NCBI RefSeq assembly: GCF_003984645.1
Contig: NZ_RWKI01000001.1
Location: 620,001 to 684,000 of the forward strand
Direction: 5' to 3'
Length of the DNA stretch: 64,000 bases
Source: Variovorax sp. MHTC-1
GTDB taxonomy: Bacteria; Pseudomonadota; Gammaproteobacteria; Burkholderiales; Burkholderiaceae_C
Made by a program: the position numbers and the translations under genes. Below the pieces are notes generated by a model that saw nothing but the letters and a program-made list of their open reading frames with translations, was not told where the DNA came from and made no database searches. Positions 23,288 to 30,824 of the stretch are shown in pieces; position 1 is the first letter of the stretch, and each line of letters starts with the position of its first letter.

Positions 23288-24238
23288 CTACGGCAGGGGA
23301 CGGGCATTGTACCAACGCAGAAACTCGCCCTCGCGCAGGAGGTAACCGTCGGCAACCTTGAGACGGATGCGGTGGCCGCGCGTGCTGCAAGCCGCGATCT
23401 GGTCGAGCAGCTGATCGAGCTGGGCCTCGCTCGGCACCGCGCCGTGTTCGCGCTTGAGCCAGTGGCGCAGCGCATTGGCAAGACGCTCGCGCGGCAGCGC
23501 ACGCAATGCGGCGAGCGTCGGCGGCGAACCCGCGGTGGCGATGTCCTGCGCAGCGATCTCGGCCAGGAGGCCCGAAGCCTTGGCCGCGTTGCGCGCCGAG
23601 CGCGCAAAGGTTTCGCGAAACTGCGGCAAGGCGGCTGCGAGCGTCGGCAGCACCTGCAGGCGGATGCGGTTGCGCGTGTAGCGCAGGTCGGTGTTGCTGG
23701 GGTCGTCGATGTGCGCGGTGGCGCTGGCGGCAATCCATTCGCGCAGCGCGCTCGCATGCACCTCGAGCATCGGACGGTGGAAGTCGACGCCATGGCGCTC
23801 GATCCGGGGCGGCATGCCGGCCAATCCGTCGAGGCCGGCGCCGCGGCTGAGCGCGATGAGCATCGTCTCGACCTGGTCGTCGGCATGCTGCGCCAGCGCG
23901 ACATGCTGCAGGCCATGGGCTTGGGCGAGCGCGGCCAGCGTTTGGTAGCGCGCCCGGCGCGCGGCATCTTCGGGGCTCTCGCCGGGTGCGTGCCGGGCAT
24001 CGACGCGGCCCACGTGCAGCGGCACGCCCAGGGCGCTGCACGTGGCGGCGCAATGGGCTTCGAAGTCGTCGGCTGCGTGCTGCAGGCCGTGATGCACATG
24101 CAGCGCCTGGATCTGTCCGGGCCAGCGCTGCGCCGCGGCATGCAGCAGCGCCGTGGAGTCGGCACCGCCGCTGTAGGCGATGCCCAGCGGCAAGGGCGCC
24201 GCCCAGGACGCGAGCGCTGGGGCGGCGGGATTCTGCAT
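23288..24238 (-). CDS. tilS: tRNA(Ile)-lysidine synthetase
   Basis: A 316-residue N-type ATP pyrophosphatase. The PP-loop is IAYSGGADSTALLHAAA (SGGxDS pattern near residue 23). HVHHGLQHAADDFEAHC and HADDQVETMLIALSRGAG are classic TilS motifs, and a C-terminal substrate-binding part ends with REGEFLRWYNARPL. It converts the CAU anticodon wobble cytidine of a minor tRNA-Ile to lysidine so that it reads AUA. It lies between accA (32 bases upstream) and lysC. Its length is shorter than E. coli TilS but normal for beta-proteobacteria. Confidence 0.94.
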   Translation of the reverse strand: MQNPAAPALASWAAPLPLGIAYSGGADSTALLHAAAQRWPGQIQALHVHHGLQHAADDFEAHCAATCSALGVPLHVGRVDARHAPGESPEDAARRARYQTLAALAQAHGLQHVALAQHADDQVETMLIALSRGAGLDGLAGMPPRIERHGVDFHRPMLEVHASALREWIAASATAHIDDPSNTDLRYTRNRIRLQVLPTLAAALPQFRETFARSARNAAKASGLLAEIAAQDIATAGSPPTLAALRALPRERLANALRHWLKREHGAVPSEAQLDQLLDQIAACSTRGHRIRLKVADGYLLREGEFLRWYNARPLP

Positions 24239-24270
24239 CGGAGGTAGCAGGCCGGGAACGGCCGCGCGGG

Positions 24271-25251
24271 CTACTTGGCGCTCTCGGCCTTGGTGTCGGC
24301 GAAGCGGCCGTAGCTCTGCAAACGCTCGTAGCGGCGGTCGAGCAGCTCCTTCGGCTTCAGGTCGCCGACTTGGCGGAAGGCGTCGTTGAGCGCGCGCTTG
24401 AGGAAGGCGGCCATCTGCCGGTGGTCGCGGTGCGCGCCGCCGACCGGCTCGTTGACGATCTTGTCGACCAGGCCCAGGGCCTTGAGCCGGTGCGCAGTGA
24501 TGCCGAGGGCATCGGCCGCCTCCTGGGCCTTGTCGCTGGTCTTCCAGAGGATCGAGGCGCAGCCTTCGGGACTGATGACGGAGTACACCGAGTACTGCAG
24601 CATCAGCACCTGGTCGCCGACCGAGATCGCCAGCGCGCCGCCGGAACCGCCCTCGCCGATGATGGTGACGATGATCGGCACCTCGAGCTGTGCCATCTCG
24701 AAGATGTTGCGGCCGATGGCCTCGGACTGGCAGCGTTCCTCGGCATCGATGCCGGGATAGGCGCCCGGCGTATCGACGAAGGTGAACACCGGCAGCTTGA
24801 ATTTCTCGGCGGTCTTCATGAGCCTGAGCGCCTTGCGGTAGCCCTCGGGCTTGCTCATGCCGAAGTTGCGTGCCGTGCGCTCCTTGGTATCGCGGCCCTT
24901 CTGGTGGCCCAGCACCATGCAGGGCGTGCCGTTGAAGCGCGCCAGGCCGCCGACGATCGACAGGTCGTCCGCGAAGTGGCGGTCGCCGTGCAATTCGACG
25001 AAGTCGGTGAAGATCTCGCCCACGTAGTCGAGCGTGTAGGGCCGTTCCGGATGACGCGCGATCTTGGTGATCTGCCACGGCGTCAGGTCGCTGTAGATTT
25101 CCTTGGTGAGCTGCTGGCTTTTTTTGCTGAGTTGATCGATCTCTTCCGAAATGTCGACCGCCGATTCGGTCTGTACATAGCGCAGTTCTTCGATCTTGGA
25201 TTCGAGCTCCGCAACGGGTTGCTCGAAGTCGAGGAAGGTTCGTTTCGCCAA
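24271..25251 (-). CDS. accA: acetyl-CoA carboxylase carboxyltransferase subunit alpha
   Basis: A 326-residue AccA. It starts [20 protein letters not shown], the helical N-terminal part, followed by the crotonase-like core with [39 protein letters not shown] and [20 protein letters not shown]. It forms the carboxyltransferase with AccD and transfers CO2 from biotin to acetyl-CoA to give malonyl-CoA. It follows the glycosylase gene by 15 bases in a likely cysS-alkA-accA-tilS-lysC cluster. Confidence 0.97.
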   Translation of the reverse strand: MAKRTFLDFEQPVAELESKIEELRYVQTESAVDISEEIDQLSKKSQQLTKEIYSDLTPWQITKIARHPERPYTLDYVGEIFTDFVELHGDRHFADDLSIVGGLARFNGTPCMVLGHQKGRDTKERTARNFGMSKPEGYRKALRLMKTAEKFKLPVFTFVDTPGAYPGIDAEERCQSEAIGRNIFEMAQLEVPIIVTIIGEGGSGGALAISVGDQVLMLQYSVYSVISPEGCASILWKTSDKAQEAADALGITAHRLKALGLVDKIVNEPVGGAHRDHRQMAAFLKRALNDAFRQVGDLKPKELLDRRYERLQSYGRFADTKAESAK

Positions 25252-25266
25252 CGTCTTCTCCTGTTG

Positions 25267-25917
25267 TCAGTATGCGACCGGTAGCGGGTCGAGCGATCGC
25301 CAAATATACCAAGTCGCGACGCTGCAATATGGTGCCCAGGCAACCGCGACCTCGCGGGCATCGCTGCGGCTCACCGGGTCGCCCGAGAAATAGCTCTGAC
25401 TGATGCCGTTGATCAGCCCGGCGTCGTCCAGCGGCAGCACGTTTGGCCGCATCAGGTGGAAGATCAGGAACATCTCGGCGGTCCAGCGGCCGATGCCCCG
25501 GATCGCGACCAGCTCGGCGACGATCATCTCGTCGGACATGTCTTCCCAGGCGTCGACGTGCACGATGCCGGAATCGAAATGCAGGGCCAAGTCGACCAGG
25601 TACTCGATCTTGCGCGCCGACAGGCCGGCGGCGCGCATGTCGTCGACCTTGAGCTTCAGCACGTTGGCGGGCGTCATTCTGCGCGGCAGCGTGGCGAAGC
25701 GATCCCAGACGGACTGCGCTGCCTTCACCGAGATCTGCTGGCCCACGATGCTGCGCGCCAGCGTGGTGAAGGCGTCGCCGCGCGACTCCAGGCAGGCGTC
25801 GCCGAACTGCGGGATCAGCCGCTTCATGACGCGGTCCTTCTTGGCCAAGTGCTTGCAAGCTTCTTCCCAGTAGTCGGGGGTGAAGACTTCGATGGTCGGT
25901 TTCTTGGCGGCAGGCAT
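25267..25917 (-). CDS. DNA-3-methyladenine glycosylase II (HhH-GPD family, AlkA-type)
   Basis: A 216-residue base-excision repair enzyme. The helix-hairpin-helix is VAIRGIGRWTAEMFLIF and the catalytic aspartate follows in NVLPLDDAGL. SIVGQQISVKAAQSVWDRF is the conserved N-terminal helix. It removes alkylated purines from DNA. It lacks the extra N-terminal beta domain of E. coli AlkA and is the compact form common in beta-proteobacteria. The start at 25917 (MPAAKKPTIEVF) gives normal family length. It is 17 bases downstream of cysS. Confidence 0.9.
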   Translation of the reverse strand: MPAAKKPTIEVFTPDYWEEACKHLAKKDRVMKRLIPQFGDACLESRGDAFTTLARSIVGQQISVKAAQSVWDRFATLPRRMTPANVLKLKVDDMRAAGLSARKIEYLVDLALHFDSGIVHVDAWEDMSDEMIVAELVAIRGIGRWTAEMFLIFHLMRPNVLPLDDAGLINGISQSYFSGDPVSRSDAREVAVAWAPYCSVATWYIWRSLDPLPVAY

Positions 25918-25934
25918 TTTTTCTTCTCGGTCCC

Positions 25935-27311
25935 TTACTTGGACACGGTCCATGTCGTACCGGTCGGCGAGTCCTTCAGCACGATGCCCTGGGCGAGCAG
26001 ATCGTTGCGGATGCGGTCGGCCTGCGCGAAGTTCTTCGCCGCCTTGGCCTCGGCGCGCTCGGCGATCAGGACCTGGATCGCGGCATCGTCGAGCGTGCTG
26101 CCGGCCTGCAGGAATTGCTGCGGATCGGCCTGCAACAGGCCGAGGCAGCCGCCCAGCGCCTTCAGCAGCCCGGCGGCCTCGGCCGAGCGCGTGCGGTTCA
26201 CCTCGCCGGCCAAGTCGAAAAGAACCGCAACCGCTTCGGGCGTGCCGAAGTCCTCGTCCATCGCCGCCTTGAAGCGTGCGGCGTAGGGCTCGTACCAGTC
26301 GATCGCGACCGCGGCCGGCGCCACCAGTTGCAGCGCCGTATAGAGCCGCTTGAGCGAGGCGCGCGCATCGTCGAGATGCACATCGCTGTAGTTGAGCGGG
26401 CTGCGATAGTGCGCACGCACGACGAAGAAGCGCACGGTCTCGGCGTCGTACTGTTTGAGCACATCGCGGATCAGGAAGAAGTTGCCCAGGCTCTTGGACA
26501 TCTTCTCGTCGTCGATGTTGATGAAGCCGTTGTGCATCCAAACGCGGGCCAACGGCTTGCCGCTCGCGCCCTCGCTCTGCGCGATTTCGTTCTCGTGATG
26601 CGGAAACTGCAGGTCCATGCCGCCGCCGTGGATGTCGACGGTCTCGCCGAGCAATTGGCAGGCCATGGCCGAGCACTCGATGTGCCAGCCGGGACGGCCG
26701 GCGCCGAAATCGCTGGACCACTTGACCTCGTCGGGCTCTGTGGGCTTCGCGCTCTTCCAGAGCACGGGGTCGAGGGGATCTTCCTTGCCGTCCAGCACGG
26801 CCACGCGCTCGCCGGCGTGGAGCTCGTCGAGCGTCTTGCCGGAGAGCTTGCCGTAGCCCGGGAACTTGCGCACCGCGTAGTTGACGTCGCCGTTGGTCGA
26901 GCGATAGGCGAGGCCCTTTTTCTCGAGCGTGGCGATCATCGACAGCATCTGCGGAATGAACTCGGTCGCGCGCGGTTCGTGCGCGGGCCGCTCGATGCCC
27001 AGCGCATCGGCATCCTCGTGCAACGCGTCGATCATGCGGTCGGTGAGCGCGCGAATGCTCTCCCCGTTCTCCACCGCGCGGCGGATGATCTTGTCGTCGA
27101 TGTCGGTGATGTTGCGCACATAGTCGACCTCGAATCCTGACAGTTTCAGCCAGCGCTGCACCACGTCGAAAGCAATCATCGAGCGCGCATGGCCCAGGTG
27201 GCAGTAGTCGTAGACCGTCATTCCGCACACGTACATGCGCACCCGGCCGGGTTGCAAAGGAGAAAATTCCTCCAGCTCACGCGAGAGCGTGTTGTAGATG
27301 CGAAGACTCAT
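25935..27311 (-). CDS. cysS: cysteinyl-tRNA synthetase
   Basis: A 458-residue class I synthetase. The HIGH signature appears as CHLGHARSM after VCGMTVYDY (whose Cys29 is a zinc ligand), and KMSKS is present in [12 protein letters not shown] near residue 268. [20 protein letters not shown] supplies further zinc ligands and ATP contacts. It charges tRNA-Cys with cysteine in the cytoplasm. The ATG at 27311 ([10 protein letters not shown]) is the usual family start; the longer frame from 27341 is not needed. It is divergent from the TPR gene at 27504, with 192 bases between the starts. Confidence 0.97.
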   Translation of the reverse strand: MSLRIYNTLSRELEEFSPLQPGRVRMYVCGMTVYDYCHLGHARSMIAFDVVQRWLKLSGFEVDYVRNITDIDDKIIRRAVENGESIRALTDRMIDALHEDADALGIERPAHEPRATEFIPQMLSMIATLEKKGLAYRSTNGDVNYAVRKFPGYGKLSGKTLDELHAGERVAVLDGKEDPLDPVLWKSAKPTEPDEVKWSSDFGAGRPGWHIECSAMACQLLGETVDIHGGGMDLQFPHHENEIAQSEGASGKPLARVWMHNGFINIDDEKMSKSLGNFFLIRDVLKQYDAETVRFFVVRAHYRSPLNYSDVHLDDARASLKRLYTALQLVAPAAVAIDWYEPYAARFKAAMDEDFGTPEAVAVLFDLAGEVNRTRSAEAAGLLKALGGCLGLLQADPQQFLQAGSTLDDAAIQVLIAERAEAKAAKNFAQADRIRNDLLAQGIVLKDSPTGTTWTVSK

Positions 27312-27503
27312 GAGGCTCGGAACGCGTCGTTTCGCACCCATGCGATACGGGTGGCGACAGGGGTTTTTCAGGGGTGTGGATGCTGTTGCGACAAGGGGTT
27401 GAACGCGGCCCCTCGGCTACAATCCACCGCAGTATAAACGGCCGCCGCCGGATATTTTCCGGGTGTTTTCGAGGCCCGCGTCTCCCCCATCTCTCGAGGC
27501 TTC

Positions 27504-28085
27504 ATGAAGCACGCCGCTCTCCCCTTCCCCATGGTTCTGCGCATTCTTTCGGCCCTCCTGTTGGTGCTCGCCGCCGGTGCGGCGCAAGCCGACGACTATG
27601 CCGATGTCAACGCATTGCTGCGTCAGGGCAAGTCCCAAGAAGCGCTGGCAAAAGCCGATGCCTACATCGCAGGCAAGCCGCGCGATCCGCAAATGCGCTT
27701 CCTGCGCGGCGTGATCCTGACCGAGCAGGGCAAGCAGGCCGACGCGACCGCGGTGTTCACGCAGCTCACGCAGGATTTCCCCGAGCTGCCCGAGCCCTAC
27801 AACAACCTCGCGGCGCTGTACGCCGCGCAGAGCCAGTTCGACAAGGCCCGCGCCGCGCTCGAAATGGCGATCAAGCTCAACCCGAGCTACGCCACCGCGC
27901 ACGAAAACCTGGGCGATGTCTATGCCCGCCTCGCCGGCCAGTCCTATGGCCGCGCGCAACAGCTCGAAGCCGGCAACACCACCGTGGCGCCCAAGCTCGC
28001 GCTGATCCGCCAGCTCTTCACGACGCCGACCTCCGGCGCACTGCCGCCCGCGACGAGCGTCATCCGCAAGCCCGTTCGCCAATAA
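27504..28085 (+). CDS. secreted tetratricopeptide-repeat protein
   Basis: A 193-residue protein with an N-terminal signal peptide (LRILSALLLVLAAGAAQA) and about three TPR units (ADVNALLRQGKSQEALAKAD, PQMRFLRGVILTEQGKQADA, PEPYNNLAALYAAQSQFDKA, then SYATAHENLGDVYARL). TPRs mediate protein contacts. It probably works in the periplasm. It comes just before the two cyclophilin genes on the same strand, so it may help envelope folding. A TACAAT -10-like element lies about 90 bases upstream, but no good -35 is seen. Confidence 0.85.
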   Translation: MKHAALPFPMVLRILSALLLVLAAGAAQADDYADVNALLRQGKSQEALAKADAYIAGKPRDPQMRFLRGVILTEQGKQADATAVFTQLTQDFPELPEPYNNLAALYAAQSQFDKARAALEMAIKLNPSYATAHENLGDVYARLAGQSYGRAQQLEAGNTTVAPKLALIRQLFTTPTSGALPPATSVIRKPVRQ

Positions 28086-28155
28086 GCACCCGCCGCCTGC
28101 CCGCGAGAGCGGCACGGGCAGCGCTCTTCCTTCGAAAGCGAGTCTTCTCTTGAAC

Positions 28156-28728
28156 ATGCACGTCTTCTCACGCCGCACGGCACTGGTCCTGGCCGCGAGC
28201 CTGGCCATCGCGAGCCCCAGCTGGGCGCAGAGCGCGCCGCGCGTCAAGCTCAGCACCTCGGCCGGCGACATCGTGATCGAACTCGCGCCGGACAAGGCGC
28301 CCAAGACGGTCGAGAACTTCCTGCAGTACGTCAAGGACAAGCACTACGACGGCACAGTGTTCCATCGCGTGATCGACGGCTTCATGATCCAGGGCGGCGG
28401 CTTCACGGCCGACCTGCAGCAAAAAGCCACGCGCGCGCCGATCCCGCTCGAGGCCGGCAACGGCCTCAAGAACGACAAGTACACGATCGCGATGGCGCGC
28501 ACCGGCAACCCCAACTCGGCCACCTCGCAGTTCTTCATCAACGTAAAGGACAACGCGATGCTCAACGCACCCAACCCCGACGGCTACGGCTACACCGTGT
28601 TCGGCAAGGTGGTGGCGGGCACCGAGGTGGTCGACAAAATCCGCGCCGCGCGCACGGGCAACAAGAACGGCATGCAGGACGTGCCGGTCGAAAGCATCAC
28701 CATCCAGTCCGCCACCGTGGCGAAGTAA
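28156..28728 (+). CDS. ppiA: periplasmic peptidyl-prolyl cis-trans isomerase (cyclophilin)
   Basis: A 190-residue protein with a signal peptide ([20 protein letters not shown]) and a full cyclophilin domain. Catalytic motifs are [17 protein letters not shown] with the active-site arginine, [13 protein letters not shown] and [16 protein letters not shown]. It speeds proline isomerisation in exported proteins. The ATG at 28156 is preferred; the frame also has a TTG two codons upstream. It lies 17 bases before its cytoplasmic paralogue ppiB. Confidence 0.92.
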   Translation: MHVFSRRTALVLAASLAIASPSWAQSAPRVKLSTSAGDIVIELAPDKAPKTVENFLQYVKDKHYDGTVFHRVIDGFMIQGGGFTADLQQKATRAPIPLEAGNGLKNDKYTIAMARTGNPNSATSQFFINVKDNAMLNAPNPDGYGYTVFGKVVAGTEVVDKIRAARTGNKNGMQDVPVESITIQSATVAK

Positions 28729-28745
28729 CCCAAAGGAGCAACCCA

Positions 28746-29255
28746 ATGAGCAACCCCAAAGTCGAACTGCACATCAAGGACCAGGGCGTGATCACGCTCG
28801 AACTCGACCAGGACAAGGCGCCGAAGTCGGTCGAGAACTTCCTCGCCTATGTGACCAAGGGTCACTACGACAACACCGTGTTCCACCGCGTCATCCCCGG
28901 CTTCATGGTGCAGGGCGGTGGCTTCGAGCCGGGCATGACGCAGAAGCCGACCGGCGCCGAGATCCAGAACGAGGCCAACAACGGCCTCAAGAACGACAAC
29001 TACACCGTCGCCATGGCCCGCACCAGCGCGCCGCATTCGGCTACGGCCCAGTTCTTCATCAACGTGGCCGACAACGGTTTCCTGAATCACACCGCGCCGT
29101 CGGCGCAGGGCTGGGGCTATGCAGTGTTCGGCAAGGTCGTGGGCGGCAAGGAAGTGGTGGACAAGATCAAGGCCGTGAAGACCGGCCGCAAGGGCTTCCA
29201 CGACGACGTGCCGCTCGAAGACGTGGTGATCGAGAAGGCCGTCGTCAAAGACTGA
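28746..29255 (+). CDS. ppiB: cytoplasmic peptidyl-prolyl cis-trans isomerase B (cyclophilin)
   Basis: A 169-residue cyclophilin without signal peptide. [39 protein letters not shown] and [18 protein letters not shown] carry the active-site residues. It is a clear paralogue of the preceding periplasmic protein and probably arose by tandem duplication. AAAGGAG precedes the ATG by seven bases. It is followed by lpxH after seven bases, so all three are likely in one operon. Confidence 0.95.
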   Translation: MSNPKVELHIKDQGVITLELDQDKAPKSVENFLAYVTKGHYDNTVFHRVIPGFMVQGGGFEPGMTQKPTGAEIQNEANNGLKNDNYTVAMARTSAPHSATAQFFINVADNGFLNHTAPSAQGWGYAVFGKVVGGKEVVDKIKAVKTGRKGFHDDVPLEDVVIEKAVVKD

Positions 29256-29262
29256 TCCATCG

Positions 29263-30024
29263 ATGACGGCTTTCGCCGAGCTCGCGGCCCCTGCGGCGTG
29301 GCACACGGTCGACCTTCTCTCCGACCTCCACCTGCAGGCCTCGGACGCGGCCACCTTCGACGCCTGGCGCGGCTATCTGCAAACCACGCCGGCCGATGCG
29401 ATCTTCATCCTCGGCGACTTGTTCGAGGTCTGGGTCGGCGACGATGCGGCGGCCGAACCCGGCTTCGAAGCGCAATGCGCCGAATTGCTGCGCACGGCGG
29501 CCGAGCGCCGGCCGGTTTTCTTCATGCACGGCAACCGCGACTTCCTGATCGGTGCTGCGTTCGCGACGCAATGCAAGCTGACGCTCCTCGACGATCCGAC
29601 CGTGCTGGTCCTGCATGACAAGCGCTGGCTGCTGAGCCACGGCGACCTACTCTGCCTGGAAGACACCGAGTACTTGCAATTCCGCGCCCAGGTGCGAACG
29701 CCGGCCTGGCAGAGCGCGTTTCTCGCGCGCCCGCTGGCCGAGCGCCGCGCGCTGGCCCGGTCGATGCGCACGCAGAGCGAAGACCGCAAGCGCAGCCCGG
29801 AAATGGTCTGGGCCGACGTCGATGCCGATGCTGCGCGCGCATGGCTCGCGCAGGCGGACGCAGCGACGCTGGTCCATGGCCACACGCACAAGCCTGCGAC
29901 GCATGCGCTCGGCGGCGGACTCGAGCGCATCGTGCTGAGCGACTGGGACCTGACAGCCCATCCGGCGCGCGCCCAATTGCTCTGTCTTACGAGCGCCGGC
30001 GCGCAACGCGTCGATCTGCGCTGA
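29263..30024 (+). CDS. lpxH: UDP-2,3-diacylglucosamine hydrolase
   Basis: A 253-residue calcineurin-like phosphoesterase. Metal-binding motifs occur in order: LLSDLHLQ (DxH), LGDLFEVWVGDD, GNRDFLIG, LSHGDLLCLED and HGHTHKPATH. LpxH cleaves UDP-2,3-diacylglucosamine to lipid X in lipid A synthesis on the cytoplasmic face of the membrane. The stop overlaps the mtfA start by one base (TGATG). Placement next to ppiB is common in beta-proteobacteria (from memory). Confidence 0.94.
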   Translation: MTAFAELAAPAAWHTVDLLSDLHLQASDAATFDAWRGYLQTTPADAIFILGDLFEVWVGDDAAAEPGFEAQCAELLRTAAERRPVFFMHGNRDFLIGAAFATQCKLTLLDDPTVLVLHDKRWLLSHGDLLCLEDTEYLQFRAQVRTPAWQSAFLARPLAERRALARSMRTQSEDRKRSPEMVWADVDADAARAWLAQADAATLVHGHTHKPATHALGGGLERIVLSDWDLTAHPARAQLLCLTSAGAQRVDLR

Positions 30025-30809
30025 TGTTCGGCTGGCTGCGCGGCCTGCGCGCGCCGCCCTCGATTCCCGAGCCGGCATGGCAGGCCACGCTGGCGCGCTA
30101 TCCCTTTCTCGCCGAGCGGCCAGCGGCCGACCTGGAGCGCCTGCGCCGCCTCGCGGCGGAATTCCTGCGCGACAAGGAATTCCATGGAGCGCACGGCTTC
30201 GTGATCACCGATGAGGTCGCGCTCGCGGTGGCAGCGCAGGCGGTGCTACCGGTGCTGCACCTGAGGGGCGGCTTGCGCTGGTACGAGGATTTCGTCGGCA
30301 TCGTGGTGCATCCCTCCGAAGCCGTGGCGCGCCGCAAGACGACCGACGAGACGGGCGTGGTGCACGAATACGACGAGGTGCTGGCCGGCGAGGCCATGGA
30401 CCGAGGCCCGGTGATGCTGAGCTGGCAGGACGTGCTCGCGAGCAGCATCACGCGCGACGCGGGCTACAACGTCGTGATCCACGAGTTCGCCCACAAGATC
30501 GACATGCACGGCGGTGCTGCCGACGGCTGCCCGCCGCTGCCGGCCGGCTTCGCCGGGACCTCGTCGGCGCGCGATGCACGCGCCGCCTGGTTCGCGGTGC
30601 TGCAGCCGGCCTACGACGCCTTCCGCGAGAAAATCATCGTGGCCGAGCGCTTCGGCGGCGAGCCGCCGTGGCTCGATGCCTATGCCGCGGAATCGCCCGG
30701 CGAGTTCTTTGCCGTGGCCTGCGAGGCCTACTTCGTGAACCGCGCGAAACTGGCCGCAGAGTTCTCCGAACTGGCGGCCCTGTTCGACGAGTTCTTCGGC
30801 AAGCGCTAG
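30024..30809 (+). CDS. mtfA: MtfA-type zinc peptidase/regulator (Mlc titration factor A family)
   Basis: A 261-residue protein with the gluzincin motif HEFAHKIDM (HExxH, near residue 155) and a downstream glutamate in AAESPGEFFAVACEAYF that should be the third zinc ligand. In E. coli MtfA is an aminopeptidase that binds and inactivates the repressor Mlc. Whether an Mlc homologue exists here is unknown. Start and stop are fixed by the one-base overlap with lpxH. It converges with the DUF349 gene after 15 bases. Confidence 0.9.
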   Translation: MFGWLRGLRAPPSIPEPAWQATLARYPFLAERPAADLERLRRLAAEFLRDKEFHGAHGFVITDEVALAVAAQAVLPVLHLRGGLRWYEDFVGIVVHPSEAVARRKTTDETGVVHEYDEVLAGEAMDRGPVMLSWQDVLASSITRDAGYNVVIHEFAHKIDMHGGAADGCPPLPAGFAGTSSARDARAAWFAVLQPAYDAFREKIIVAERFGGEPPWLDAYAAESPGEFFAVACEAYFVNRAKLAAEFSELAALFDEFFGKR

Positions 30810-30824
30810 ACGCCGCTCTGCCCC